DNA of 64,000 bases from the NCBI GenBank assembly GCA_029261855.1, contig JAJDAN010000017.1:1-64000 (forward strand), read 5' to 3'. The translations under genes were made by a program, and so were the position numbers. This document shows, one piece after another, positions 43,486 to 53,307 of this stretch (its first letter is position 1; every line of letters starts with the position of its first letter). The notes below the pieces were generated by a model. It was not told where the DNA came from. It saw only the letters and a list, made by a program, of their open reading frames with translations, and did no database searches. This stretch comes from Deltaproteobacteria bacterium (GTDB lineage Bacteria > Myxococcota_A > UBA9160 > UBA4427).

Positions 43486-45576
43486 GTGGCTGCCAGGAAG
43501 AAGAAGACGCGGAAGAGCAAAGCGCAGCGAGAGTTCGTCTCCGAAGCGGAGGAGACGCTCGAGGGTATGCGCGAGGGCCTCGCCGATCTCATGGATCAGC
43601 GCGCGGGCCTCGACGCGGATGGCGAGGTCGATCCCGATCTCATCAATCGCATCTTCCGTGCGGCCCACTCGCTCAAGGGCCTGTCGGGCATGTTCGGCCT
43701 GGAGAGTCTCTCGAACCTCGCGCATCACCTCGAAGACGTGCTCGACGGACTCCGGCTCGGCCGGGTCGGGGCGGACTCCCCGGCCGTCGAACTGCTGGAC
43801 GAGGCCGCCGAGCTTTTCGCTGCACAGCTCGAGCAGGTCGGCGAGAAGGACTTCGCCGAAGCCAGCGCCGCAGCCATCGACGAGTTGATCGGGAGGATCG
43901 ACGCCGCCGTGCGGCAGGCCCCCCCCGAGCCCGATGACCTCGCCGGTCTCGACCTGGATCCCGCGCTGCTGCGCGCGCTGACCGAGTACGAGGAACATCG
44001 ACTGCGCGAGAACCTTCGCCGGGGTCGTCGACTCTTCCTCGTGGATACGAGCTTCGAGATCCTGTCCTTCGAAGAAGGCCTGGCCGAGCTGTCGGAAGCC
44101 ATCCGCGGTGCCGGCGAGCTGGTCTCCACGCTGCCGTCGCCGGGCGAGGCGCCGGAATCCCAGATCCGCTTCTCTCTGCTGGTCGCCACGCCCCTCGGCG
44201 AGACCGAGCTGGGCGAGCAGCTCGACTTTCCGGGTGCCACCTTGCGCGCCGTCAACGAACCCGCGCTGGCCCCCGCCGAGTCCGCTGGCGCCGCCGCCGC
44301 CCCGGTCGAGGCCGTCGAAGATGTCAGCCCGCTGGAGGCGCCGGCTCCCATCGACGCGGGGGGCGAGCTCGATTCCCTGCGTTCGATCAGCGACACCGTT
44401 CGCGTCGACATCCGGAAGCTCGACGAGCTGATGAACCTGGTCGGCGAGCTGTCGATCCACCGCACCCAGGTCGAGCACATCGCGAACCGTCTGTCCCAGA
44501 ATCTCGACACGGCCCGGGTCGGCGACGAGCTGTCGCGGATCCACAAGCTGTTCGACCGCAAGCTGAAGGAGCTGCAGGCGGGTGTCCTGGACGTCCGTAT
44601 GGTGCCGCTCCGCCAGGTCTTCGAGAAACTGTCCCGCGTGGTGCGTCGCCTTCGCCGTGAGCTCGACAAGGAAGTCGCGCTCGAGTTCAGCGGGTCCGAC
44701 ACCGAGCTCGACAAGCTCATCGTGGAGCAGTTGATCGATCCGCTGATGCACGTGGTGCGCAACGCCTTCGATCACGCCATCGAGTCAGGCCCCGAGCGGC
44801 GGGCCGCCGGCAAGCCGAGCGAGGGGAGCATCTTCATTCGGGCGATCCAGCGCGGCAATCACGTGCTCATCGAGGTGCAGGACGACGGGCGCGGCATCGA
44901 CGTCGAGCGCGTCCGCGCTCTCGGCGTGGAGCGCGACCTCATCGATCCCCAGGAATCCCTGAGCGACAAGGAAGTCCTCGAGCTGGTCTTCCAGCCCGGT
45001 TTCTCGACTCGCGAAGAGGTGACCGAGACGAGCGGGCGTGGCGTCGGCATGGACGTGGTCCGCACCAATCTCGCCGCGCTCGGCGGCATGGTCGAGCTGG
45101 CCACCGAGCTGGGTCGTGGGACCACGGTGACCCTGACCCTCCCGATCACCCTGGCCATCATCCAGGCCTTGATCGTCGGCGTGGGTGAGGAGCGCTTTGC
45201 GATCCCGCTCAACTCGGTGCTCGAGACCCTGAACGTGGACCGCGACTCGATCCAGCGCAGCGAGGGGCGCGAGATGTTGAACCTTCGTGGCGAGGCGCTG
45301 CCGCTGCGGCGTCTGGCCGACGAGTTCGAGTTGCCGTCTACGAACGTTGAAACCAAGCAGTTCGTCGTCGTCCTCGGGCTCGGCGACCGCCGCATGGGTC
45401 TGATCGTCGACCGCCTCGAAGGCCAGCAGGACACGGTCATCAAGCCCATCCAGGGACCGATCCAGCAGGTGCGCGGCATCGCGGGTGCGACCGAGCAGGG
45501 AGAGGGCGGGGCGATCCTCGTTATCGACGTTGCCTCGATCGTCGACGAGGCGGTCCGCCGGAGGGACGCGGCATGA
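43486..45576 (+). CDS. cheA: Chemotaxis histidine kinase CheA
   Basis: A 696-residue CheA. The Hpt domain has His61 in RAAHSLKGLSGMFG. A P2-like response-regulator-binding domain lies near 165-270 (LFLVDTSFEILSFEEGL). The dimerisation and kinase domains have VRVDIRKLDELMNLVGELSI, VRNAFDHAIESGPERRAAGK (N box), DDGRGIDVERV and GVGMDVVRTNLAALGGMVEL. The C-terminal CheW-like domain is complete (VGVGEERFAIPLNSVLETLN). GTG 43486 follows AGGAG. It phosphorylates the CheYs and CheB of the same operon. cheW1 begins within its stop codon. Confidence 0.96.
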   Translation: MAARKKKTRKSKAQREFVSEAEETLEGMREGLADLMDQRAGLDADGEVDPDLINRIFRAAHSLKGLSGMFGLESLSNLAHHLEDVLDGLRLGRVGADSPAVELLDEAAELFAAQLEQVGEKDFAEASAAAIDELIGRIDAAVRQAPPEPDDLAGLDLDPALLRALTEYEEHRLRENLRRGRRLFLVDTSFEILSFEEGLAELSEAIRGAGELVSTLPSPGEAPESQIRFSLLVATPLGETELGEQLDFPGATLRAVNEPALAPAESAGAAAAPVEAVEDVSPLEAPAPIDAGGELDSLRSISDTVRVDIRKLDELMNLVGELSIHRTQVEHIANRLSQNLDTARVGDELSRIHKLFDRKLKELQAGVLDVRMVPLRQVFEKLSRVVRRLRRELDKEVALEFSGSDTELDKLIVEQLIDPLMHVVRNAFDHAIESGPERRAAGKPSEGSIFIRAIQRGNHVLIEVQDDGRGIDVERVRALGVERDLIDPQESLSDKEVLELVFQPGFSTREEVTETSGRGVGMDVVRTNLAALGGMVELATELGRGTTVTLTLPITLAIIQALIVGVGEERFAIPLNSVLETLNVDRDSIQRSEGREMLNLRGEALPLRRLADEFELPSTNVETKQFVVVLGLGDRRMGLIVDRLEGQQDTVIKPIQGPIQQVRGIAGATEQGEGGAILVIDVASIVDEAVRRRDAA

Positions 45577-46094
45577 GCGGTGGAGAGGGATTCGCCACGG
45601 GAAACGAGGGCGACTGGGAGGCGCTCGCCCGGAACGCGGCGACCGGCCGGGACGTCTCCGACGAGCCCGCCGTGCTGCGCGAGCTGCTGATCTTCCTGTT
45701 GGGCGACTCGCCCTATGCGATGCCCGTCGAACGCGTGCGCGAGATCGTCCGCATGCGTGCGATGACTCCGGTTCCCCGGGTGCCGGCGGAGATTCGCGGC
45801 GTGATCACCTTGCGCGGTGAGATCGTGCAGGTCGTCGACCTGCGCATGCGGCTGGGACTGGCCACACCAGAGGCCGGCCGTCGGACGCGCATCATCGTGT
45901 TGCATGGAGACGACGACCGGGTGACCGGCGTGCTCGTGGACGCCGTCCGGGAGGTCGTGCGCGTGTCGGAAGACGACGTCCGGCCCGCGACGGGAGGCGA
46001 AGGCGACGCGGTCGCCGAGCTCTTCTTGTCCGGAGAGAACTTCGTTTCGATCATCGAACTGGACCGGGTGTTGGACTTCGATGGAACCGACTGA
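45573..46094 (+). CDS. cheW: CheW scaffold protein 1
   Basis: A 173-residue CheW. Core sequences LLIFLLGDSPYAMPVERVRE, IRGVITLRGEIVQVVDLRMR and ENFVSIIELDRVL are typical. An N-terminal extension of about 35 residues precedes the fold. It is coupled to cheA (ATGA) and overlaps cheW2 by 14 nt. It links MCP arrays to CheA. Confidence 0.95.
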   Translation: MSGGEGFATGNEGDWEALARNAATGRDVSDEPAVLRELLIFLLGDSPYAMPVERVREIVRMRAMTPVPRVPAEIRGVITLRGEIVQVVDLRMRLGLATPEAGRRTRIIVLHGDDDRVTGVLVDAVREVVRVSEDDVRPATGGEGDAVAELFLSGENFVSIIELDRVLDFDGTD

Positions 46095-46599
46095 ACACAG
46101 GACCGACCTCGCGGCGCGTGGCGCAAGCGCGAGCGCTGCCAATCTCGTGAACCTCGCCTGCTTCGAGGTGAAGGGACGGGTCTACGCCCTCGACGTCGCG
46201 CATGTGCGGGAGATCGTTCGCACCCAGGAGATCACACCCTTGCCCATGTCGCCGGCGCTCATCGAAGGGGTCGTCGAGCTGCGGGACGGCGTCGTGCCGG
46301 TCATCGACCTGGGGCGCGCCCTCGGTGGCGATGCCTGTGAGATCTCCGACAAGGCCCGCATCGCCGTGCTCGAGATGGACGGCCTGGTGATGGGCCTGCT
46401 CGTCGAGCGCGCCGCCGACGTCTTGTCGCTGGAGGCCCAGGCGCTCGAAGATCCGCCCAGCCTCGCAACCCAGGCCGGCTACGAGGCGGTTCGGGCCGTC
46501 GTGCGACGGCCCGGGGAGCGTCCGGTCCTGGTCCTGTCCCTCGACCACATTCTCGAGAGCGTCTATCGCTCGCAGCTCTCGCAGGGGAATCCTTCATGA
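46081..46599 (+). CDS. cheW: CheW scaffold protein 2
   Basis: A 172-residue CheW, diverged from cheW1. LACFEVKGRVYALDVAHVRE, ALIEGVVELRDGVVPVIDLG, and RPVLVLSLDHILESVYRSQL are the family signatures. The start ATG overlaps cheW1 and the stop overlaps the MCP gene. Two CheWs in one operon suggest one for each MCP or asymmetric arrays. Confidence 0.94.
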   Translation: MEPTEHRTDLAARGASASAANLVNLACFEVKGRVYALDVAHVREIVRTQEITPLPMSPALIEGVVELRDGVVPVIDLGRALGGDACEISDKARIAVLEMDGLVMGLLVERAADVLSLEAQALEDPPSLATQAGYEAVRAVVRRPGERPVLVLSLDHILESVYRSQLSQGNPS

Positions 46600-49163
46600 G
46601 CGCAGAACTTCCGACCTCGTCGCGGCTTCGGCTTCGGCTGTCCCTGCTCGACGCGGGGCTTCCGGTCGGAACCCTCGTGCTGATGGTGCTCTACCTGGCC
46701 GCTCTGCTCGACCTGTCGTGGGTGGAGTGGAAGGCATTCGCGATGGTGATTGGCGCCTTCGGGGCGGCCTGTGGCGTCGTGCTCGAACCCATCCGTCGTC
46801 GCGCGCAGCATCCGATCATGCGCTTCCTCGACGCGGAGCGCGAAGGCTCGGTCTCGGCCGAGGAGCTGCGACTCGGGTTCGCGGCGGTCATCCGTCTCCC
46901 CTCGACGACGCAGAAGATCATCGCGTCGGGCTGGGGAGCCGCGGCGGTGGTACTGCCTGCCGGCATGGTGGTGCTCGGCTATTCGAGCTGGGGCAGCGGG
47001 TTCCAGCTCTTCGCCCTGGTCGCCGCGGCGTCCTCGGGCGCAGCACTCACGGCGGTCGCTTCCTTCTTCCTTTCCAAGCGCGAGCTCACCGTCGTGCGCG
47101 AAGCCATCGCGACACGGCTGCCGGACGCGGAAGAGCGCCGCTCGCTCGTGCATCGCGTGTCGCTCGGGCGCAAGCTGCAGCTGGCCATCGCCGGCACCGT
47201 GGCCACATCCCTGGTCTTCGCGATGGCACTCTCCTATTCCCGGGCGGGGCGCGCGCTCGACGAGTACGCGGTGCAGTGGCAGATGCAAGCGGTCGAGCAG
47301 CTCGCCGAGGACGAAGAACTCCAGACGGCCTTCGGCTTCGTCAAGCGCCACACCCTGGGCGCCGAGCAGCTGATCCCGTTTCCCGCCGACTTCGAGATCG
47401 TGAGCCGCGCGCGGGTCCTCGAGCTCGACTGGATCGATGCGTCCGAGATGGGTGCGAGCCTGGAAGGCGGCGCCACCGGTGGTGTCTACGGCACCGACCA
47501 CGGCAGCCTGATGGTGCGCTGGCGCGACCTCGGCGACGGGAATCTGCTGATCAGCTCCATTCCCCGGGGCGCGCTGCGGCCGGGGCTGGCGTCGTTGCGC
47601 GTGCTGCTGGGACTGGTACTCGTGATCGCGACGGCAGTCGCCGCCGGGATCGGGTGGCTGCTGTGGAGCGATCTTCGTCGGGCGACGACCCTGCTGTCCG
47701 AGGCCGCCGATCGTATGGCGCGGGGCGACCTGCGCCGCGGTCAGGTGCTCGAATCGGAGGACGAGATGGGCGACCTGGCCCGCTCTTTCGAGAGGATGGG
47801 GGGCGCCCTGCGCGCCACGGTCGGACGCGTTTCGGAAGCCGCGGACCGCGTCGACACGGCCGCCGGGCAGATCGCCAACGTGTCCGAGCTGGTCTCCGCC
47901 GCGAGCAGCGAGCAGGCCGGCCGCATCGAGCAGGCGATGGAGCTGATGGTCCGGATCAACGGCCAGGTGGCAGACGTTTCGAACTCGGCGCGCGCGCTCA
48001 ACGTGTCCGTCGAGGAGTCGAGCAGCTCGATCCTCGAGCTCGGAGCCGCGGGAGAAGAGCTCAACGATACGGCGTCGGTGCTGTCGGAGAAGGTCGACGA
48101 GGTCTCGACCTCGATCGAGGAGATGGTCCGCAGCGTGAAGCAGGTGCGATCCATCGGCGACAGCCTCGGGGACGCCGCCAGCGAGACGTCATCGAGCATG
48201 GAAGAGATGGCGAGCGCCATGCGCGCAGTGGACAACACCGCCAGCAAGACCGCCGAGCTTTCGCGCGAGGTGGTCGACAGCGCCGAGAGCGGTCAGACGA
48301 AGGTGGCCCAGACGATCGAAGGCATGCAGGCGATTCGAGACGCGACGGACTCCGCGGAGAGCGTGATCCGGGGCCTCGGCGTATCGACGAAGGAGATCGG
48401 GGCGATCCTCGACGTGATCGACGATGTCGCCGACGAGACCAACCTGCTTGCACTCAACGCGGCCATCATCGCTGCGCAGGCGGGCGAACACGGCCGGGCG
48501 TTCAGCGTCGTCGCGGAAGAGATCAAGGAACTCGCCGATCGGGTCCTGTCGAGCACCAAGGAAATCGGAGGCTTGATCCGCTCGGTGCAGGGGGAGAGCA
48601 GCAACGCGGTGGGCGCCATCGAGGACGGCTCGCGCAGCGTTGCAAGCGGCGTCGAGCTTTCTGCCGACGCGGGTGTGTCCCTCGAGGGCATCACGAAGAA
48701 GGCGCGTGAGAGCGGGAACCACATTGCCGAAATTGTCGGTGCCGTGCAGGAACAGACAAAGGCCGCCGGTCACGTGGTGGAACTGATGGATCGGGTGCGA
48801 ACCGGTGTCGACCAGATTGCGTCGGCCGGCGCCGAGCAGGACCGCGGCAACGAGACCGTCTACCGCAGCGCCGTGACCATGAGCGAGGTGGCCCAGCAGG
48901 TGCGCCGAACCACCGAAGAGCAGTCGCGGGGCTTCGGACGCATTCGCGAGAGCGTCGAGGGAGTGCGCGACGCCGTCGAGCGGATCAACTCTTCCCTGCA
49001 GGAGCAGTCGAGCGCTTGCTCCCAGGTGGCGGAATTTCTCGAGCAGGTAGTCGATCGAACCCGGGGCAACGAGCAGGCCGCGGGAAACATGAGCGAGGCG
49101 GTGGATTCGTTGATCCGCCAGGCCGAGGCGTTGCGCGAAGACGTGGCGCGATTCCAGATTTGA
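46596..49163 (+). CDS. Methyl-accepting chemotaxis protein 1 with multi-helix N-terminus
   Basis: An 855-residue MCP. The N-terminus has four hydrophobic segments (about residues 22-41, 48-65, 108-130, 136-157) before a fifth at 191-213. A periplasmic-like loop runs to about 330, a sixth segment covers 333-355, then a HAMP domain. The cytoplasmic signalling domain contains the hairpin tip DVADETNLLALNAAIIAAQA, then EHGRAFSVVAEEIKELADRV. The canonical tip Glu and Arg positions (AAIEAARAGE) are Ile and Gln here. It ends LREDVARFQI with no NWETF-type CheR tether. The four-helix N-terminal part is not a familiar ligand domain; MCP2 shares it. Confidence 0.93.
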   Translation: MSAELPTSSRLRLRLSLLDAGLPVGTLVLMVLYLAALLDLSWVEWKAFAMVIGAFGAACGVVLEPIRRRAQHPIMRFLDAEREGSVSAEELRLGFAAVIRLPSTTQKIIASGWGAAAVVLPAGMVVLGYSSWGSGFQLFALVAAASSGAALTAVASFFLSKRELTVVREAIATRLPDAEERRSLVHRVSLGRKLQLAIAGTVATSLVFAMALSYSRAGRALDEYAVQWQMQAVEQLAEDEELQTAFGFVKRHTLGAEQLIPFPADFEIVSRARVLELDWIDASEMGASLEGGATGGVYGTDHGSLMVRWRDLGDGNLLISSIPRGALRPGLASLRVLLGLVLVIATAVAAGIGWLLWSDLRRATTLLSEAADRMARGDLRRGQVLESEDEMGDLARSFERMGGALRATVGRVSEAADRVDTAAGQIANVSELVSAASSEQAGRIEQAMELMVRINGQVADVSNSARALNVSVEESSSSILELGAAGEELNDTASVLSEKVDEVSTSIEEMVRSVKQVRSIGDSLGDAASETSSSMEEMASAMRAVDNTASKTAELSREVVDSAESGQTKVAQTIEGMQAIRDATDSAESVIRGLGVSTKEIGAILDVIDDVADETNLLALNAAIIAAQAGEHGRAFSVVAEEIKELADRVLSSTKEIGGLIRSVQGESSNAVGAIEDGSRSVASGVELSADAGVSLEGITKKARESGNHIAEIVGAVQEQTKAAGHVVELMDRVRTGVDQIASAGAEQDRGNETVYRSAVTMSEVAQQVRRTTEEQSRGFGRIRESVEGVRDAVERINSSLQEQSSACSQVAEFLEQVVDRTRGNEQAAGNMSEAVDSLIRQAEALREDVARFQI

Positions 49164-49197
49164 AGCCTCGGGTCGGAAGCTTTCAAGGAGTGCGGCG

Positions 49198-50277
49198 ATG
49201 ATTGCGGCTTGTCCCAAGTGCCAAGCGAAATATCGGGTGGACGCGGAGCGTCTGTCCCCCGAAGGAGCGCGCCTTCGCTGCGCGAAGTGCGAGGCCGTGT
49301 TCCGGGTGCGGGCACCCGATGCGCCCCAGGCGGCTGCGCCCGTCGCGCCCGCAGCCGTGGCCCCGCCCCAGCCGCAATCCCAGCCCCAGCCGCCGCCCGA
49401 TCCGGGGCCGCTCGTGGCTCCGCGGGTCGCGCCGCCGCAGATGGCCTCTACGCCCTCGATGGAGCCCAGCGTCGAGCCGCCGATCGACCGCGAGCGTCTC
49501 GTGATCGTCGCCGACCCCGACGTCGAGACCGGCAAGCGCGTGATGGGCGCCCTGGCTTCCTGGGGCTTGCAGCCCGTGCTGGTGCATGACGGCGTCGAGG
49601 CGATGCTCACGATCCAGCGCATGCTGCCGCGCGCAGCCATTCTGGATGCCGCGTTGCCCAAGATGTACGGCTTCCAGATCTGCGAGATGGTCAAGCGCAA
49701 CGAGAGCCTGCGCTCGATGAACGTCGTGCTCGTGGGCTCGGTCCACCACCAGGACCGCTACCGCCGTCCTCCGACCGAGATGTACGGCGCCGACGTCTAC
49801 ATGGAGAAGCCCGACCTGCCGGCCAAGCTCGCCGCCGTCCTGCAGGGCTTCGGATATCCGCTCGCCGCTGCCCCGGCGGCCGCTCCGCCGCCGCCCCAGG
49901 CCGCTGCCCCCGTCGCGCAACCGCCTACCCCGCAGCCGATCGCGCAGCCGCCGGCCCAGGCCGCACCGGCTCCCGCTCCCGCGCCTCAGGCCCCCGTGCC
50001 CCAGGCTCCTGCGCCACAGGTCGCCGACGACGGGCTCGGCGAGCAGCGCGCCAATGCCGAGCGCCTGGCCCGGATCATCGTGTCGGACATCCTGCTCTAT
50101 CACCCCGAACAGTTCGAAGCCGGCATGGCGTCCGGTCAGATCGCCCAGGCCCTGGAGGCCGCCATCGCGGAAGGGCGAGGATTCTTCACCCAGCGCGTCG
50201 ACGCCCGGGTGCGCGACGAGCGCGACTTCATCATGGATGAGCTGCATCGCGTCGCCCGGGAACGAGGCGGGCAATGA
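49198..50277 (+). CDS. Zinc-ribbon plus receiver-domain protein
   Basis: A 359-residue protein. Residues 1-40 are an MJ0042-type zinc ribbon (AACPKCQAKYRVDAERLSPE, then RLRCAKCEAVFRV). A Pro/Ala/Gln-rich linker follows. A receiver domain covers about 100-220 with acidic VADPDVE, an Asp in AAILDAALPKMYGFQI and Lys in YMEKPDL, so phosphorylation looks possible. A second Pro/Ala linker leads to a helical C-terminal domain (ERLARIIVSDILLYHPEQFE). This combination occurs in gliding/chemosensory clusters of myxobacteria as I recall. Function unknown; position suggests a CheA output. AAGGAG lies before the ATG, and the HEAT gene overlaps its stop. Confidence 0.8.
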   Translation: MIAACPKCQAKYRVDAERLSPEGARLRCAKCEAVFRVRAPDAPQAAAPVAPAAVAPPQPQSQPQPPPDPGPLVAPRVAPPQMASTPSMEPSVEPPIDRERLVIVADPDVETGKRVMGALASWGLQPVLVHDGVEAMLTIQRMLPRAAILDAALPKMYGFQICEMVKRNESLRSMNVVLVGSVHHQDRYRRPPTEMYGADVYMEKPDLPAKLAAVLQGFGYPLAAAPAAAPPPPQAAAPVAQPPTPQPIAQPPAQAAPAPAPAPQAPVPQAPAPQVADDGLGEQRANAERLARIIVSDILLYHPEQFEAGMASGQIAQALEAAIAEGRGFFTQRVDARVRDERDFIMDELHRVARERGGQ

Positions 50278-52373
50278 GCGTAGAGACCCAGCAGCAGATC
50301 CTCGGGGATCTGACGAACGTCGACGAGGAGATCCGGCGACTGGCCGTGGAGCGCCTGTCTTCACTGCCGTCGCGCGAGGCGATCCCGCGTATGATCGAGA
50401 GCCTCGGCGACCTGAGCTGGCGCGTTCGCAAGGCCGCCGTGGAGCGACTCGTCAGCTGTGCCGAGGCCGAGGACGTCGCAGACGCGCTGGTAGAGGCGTT
50501 GGCGGACGGAGAGAACCCCGGCCGCCGCAACTCGGCCGTCGAGGCGCTGATGGCTTGCGGAACGGCCGTCGTTCCCCGCCTGATCGCTGCGCTCCCGACC
50601 GACGACATCGACGTTCGCAAGCTGCTCGTCGATGCGCTGGCGGGGATCGGAGACGAGCGCGCCCGGGCATCGATGATCGCGATCCTGGCGGATCCCGACG
50701 CCAACGTGCGCGCTGCGGCGGCGGACGCTCTCGGTGTGCTGGGCGGCGACGACGGCGCGAACGCGCTGGAACAAGCGGCCGTCGACCCGGCGCAGGACCA
50801 GCTGGTGCGCTTCTCAGCCCTGCGTTCCCTGTCGAGGCTCGAACACTCGGTCGTGTCGAGCAGCCTCGAGGGCGTGCTGTCCGACCCCGTCTTGCGGCCC
50901 GCGGTCTTCGCGCTGCTGGGCTTCAGTGAGGACGACGGCGCGGAGGCGATGTTGCTCAAGGGCTTGGCCTTGTCCGGCCGCGCAGCGCGCGAAGCCGCGA
51001 TGGAGGCCCTGTTGGTGCGTCTCTCGCGTCTCGATCCGGGCGCTGCCGAAGGGCTTGCCGGTCGTATCCGGGACTCCGTAGAGGCCGAGGACGGGCTTCT
51101 GGACGTCACCATCGAGCGGTCGCGCGAAGCAGACCTCTCGTCGCGTCTGATGCTCGTGCAGTTCCTGGGCCTCGTGGGATCCGCGCGCTGCGTCGTCCCG
51201 ATCCTCGAGAGCGGACTGGACGAGGCCGTCGCCGAGATCGCGGACGCGCTGCTCGAAGGAATGGGCGCGGTGACCGAAGCGGCTCTCGACGAAGCCTGGC
51301 CGCGCCTCGACCGAAATCTTCGCTGCGCCGCTTGTGGCCTGCTCGCAAGGACACGCGGCTCCCATCCCGAAACCCGCTTGACCGAAGCCCTCGACGATCC
51401 GGACGCAGAGCTGCGCGCGGCAGCCGCCCGCGCCCTGGGCGCAAGACGCTCCCTCGAGTCCTTGTCCGGTCTCGTCCGGCGTCTCGAGATCGCAGCCCTC
51501 GATGAAGACCCGGAAGCCGTGGAAGAGCTCGACGCCCTCGTCGACGCGCTCGTCTCCCTGGCGGGCCCCGACGATTCGGACGCCACCGCGATGGCCGTCG
51601 AGCGACTGGCATCCCAGCTCGAGAGTTCGGCGGAGCCCGTGCGACGGGCGGCGACCGCTGTGCTGGCACGTGTCGCGCGTCCGACGGACACGGATCGCAT
51701 TACGGCCCTGCTCAAGGACCCGAGTGCCGCGGTCCGCCGGCTTGCGGTCGAAGGACTCGCCCGCTTCGATGCCGACGTCGCCACTGAACCGCTGCGTCTG
51801 GCCCTGGCCGACGAGTCGCCGCTGGTGCGGATGGCTGCCGCAGTCTCCTTTGGCGCTTCTTCGTCTTCCGAGGCGCTCGAAGACTTGCAGCGCCTCCTGG
51901 TCGACGACGATTCTCGGGTGTGCGCGGCCGCCGTGCGCGCCATCGGCTGCTACTGCGCCGCGGACCGGGACCGGTCCGACGTCGAAAGAAACCATGCGCT
52001 CGAACTGCTGACGGCCCCGCTAGCCGAATCCGGTCGCGGCGGGATGGTGGCCATGGCTGCCCTCGAGGCGCTCGAGGCGATTGGCGGAGTGGAGGCTGCC
52101 CAGGCGTGCGTTCCGGGTCTCAGCAGCGGCGAGCCCGAGGTCGTGCAGGCCGCAGTGGGCTGCATTGGCCGCCACGGCGACGATGATACGGTCAGCGAGC
52201 TGATCGGTGTGGTCCAGCACCCCAGCTGGGCGGTGCGGGGCGAGGTCATCGAGACTCTCGCCGAGCGGCGCGTCTCTCGCGCGCTGCCCGCCATCATGCG
52301 CCGGCTCGAAACCGAGCAGGACTCCTTCGTCCGCGACGTGATCGTGCGGGCCCTCCGGCGGCTCGAGGGGTGA
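50274..52373 (+). CDS. HEAT-repeat protein in the chemosensory operon
   Basis: A 699-residue protein made almost entirely of HEAT/PBS-lyase-type helical repeats (RRLAVERLSSLPSREAIPRM, then IESLGDLSWRVRKAAVERLV; DPDANVRAAAADALGVLGG; DPSAAVRRLAVEGLARFDAD; HPSWAVRGEVIETLAERRVS). At least 15 repeat units are visible. There is no catalytic motif, signal or membrane helix. Such superhelices bind proteins, and here it could scaffold or allosterically regulate CheR/CheB or the receivers. It is translationally coupled to the gene before (ATGA). It may be confused with PBS-lyase HEAT phycocyanobilin lyases, but there is no phycobilisome context. Confidence 0.85.
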   Translation: MSVETQQQILGDLTNVDEEIRRLAVERLSSLPSREAIPRMIESLGDLSWRVRKAAVERLVSCAEAEDVADALVEALADGENPGRRNSAVEALMACGTAVVPRLIAALPTDDIDVRKLLVDALAGIGDERARASMIAILADPDANVRAAAADALGVLGGDDGANALEQAAVDPAQDQLVRFSALRSLSRLEHSVVSSSLEGVLSDPVLRPAVFALLGFSEDDGAEAMLLKGLALSGRAAREAAMEALLVRLSRLDPGAAEGLAGRIRDSVEAEDGLLDVTIERSREADLSSRLMLVQFLGLVGSARCVVPILESGLDEAVAEIADALLEGMGAVTEAALDEAWPRLDRNLRCAACGLLARTRGSHPETRLTEALDDPDAELRAAAARALGARRSLESLSGLVRRLEIAALDEDPEAVEELDALVDALVSLAGPDDSDATAMAVERLASQLESSAEPVRRAATAVLARVARPTDTDRITALLKDPSAAVRRLAVEGLARFDADVATEPLRLALADESPLVRMAAAVSFGASSSSEALEDLQRLLVDDDSRVCAAAVRAIGCYCAADRDRSDVERNHALELLTAPLAESGRGGMVAMAALEALEAIGGVEAAQACVPGLSSGEPEVVQAAVGCIGRHGDDDTVSELIGVVQHPSWAVRGEVIETLAERRVSRALPAIMRRLETEQDSFVRDVIVRALRRLEG

Positions 52374-52380
52374 TCTCAGG

Positions 52381-53307
52381 GTGAGCCTGCTTTCGGATCC
52401 CACGCCCGAGATGAGTGATTCGGAGTTCCGCATGTACTGCGAGCTTCTGCGGAAGCATTGCGGGCTGAACTTCGAGGAATCCTCTCGCTTCCTGCTCGAG
52501 AAGCGTGTGGGGCGTCGCGTCCAGGAGCTGGGGCTCGGTGGCTTCGCGGCCTATCACTTCCAGCTTCGAAGTGCGGGCGGGGACGAGGAACTCGCCCACC
52601 TGGTGGACATCCTCACCACGAACGAGACCTACTTCTTCCGCGAGCGATCCCAGCTGCAGGCGCTGGTGGGAGAGATCGTTCCGCAGCTGCTGCTGCAGCG
52701 GGACCGGGGGTCCAGTCGGCCCGTCGCGATCTGGTCCGCTGGCTGCAGCTCGGGCGAGGAGCCCTACAGCATCGTCGCGCTCGCCATGGAGGCCGGACTG
52801 CGCCCGGGGCGGGACTTCCGGGTCTACGCGTCCGACATCTCGCGCCCGGTGCTGACGAAGTCGCGCCGTGGCATCTATCGGGAAGCGTCGTTCCGGGAGA
52901 CTTCGGACGAGCTGCGTTCGCGCTACTTCGTCGAGAAGGATGGCCAGGTCCGAATCTGCGACGAGATCAAGAAGCACGTCGACTTCATCCACCTGAACCT
53001 GCTCGACGACTCGAAGATCTCCCTGCTCGGCACGATGGATGTGGTCCTGTGTCGCAACGTGATCATCTACTTCGACGCGGAGACCAAGCGGCGGGTCATC
53101 CAGACCTTCTATGACCGCCTGCGCCCGGGAGGCTTCCTGCTGCTCGGCCATTCCGAGTCCCTGATCAATGTCTCCAGCGCCTTCGAGCTGGCGCACCTCA
53201 AGCGCGACCTCGTCTATCGCCGTCCCGTACCGGGCGAGGAGATCCACGACGCCTGGCACGCGATCGCCCGCAATAGCATCGCGACCGAGGAGGAGGGCGA
53301 GCAATGA
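52381..53307 (+). CDS. cheR: Chemotaxis methyltransferase CheR
   Basis: SAM-dependent glutamate methyltransferase for MCPs, 308 residues. The helical N-terminal domain is followed by the SAM-binding ATWSAGCSSGEE-like segment (IWSAGCSSGEEPYSIVALA), VYASDISRPVLTKSRRGIYR, and LCRNVIIYFDAETKRRVIQT. GTG 52381 lies 7 nt after the HEAT stop. The cheB ATG overlaps its stop. It has no TPR extension. Confidence 0.95.
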   Translation: MSLLSDPTPEMSDSEFRMYCELLRKHCGLNFEESSRFLLEKRVGRRVQELGLGGFAAYHFQLRSAGGDEELAHLVDILTTNETYFFRERSQLQALVGEIVPQLLLQRDRGSSRPVAIWSAGCSSGEEPYSIVALAMEAGLRPGRDFRVYASDISRPVLTKSRRGIYREASFRETSDELRSRYFVEKDGQVRICDEIKKHVDFIHLNLLDDSKISLLGTMDVVLCRNVIIYFDAETKRRVIQTFYDRLRPGGFLLLGHSESLINVSSAFELAHLKRDLVYRRPVPGEEIHDAWHAIARNSIATEEEGEQ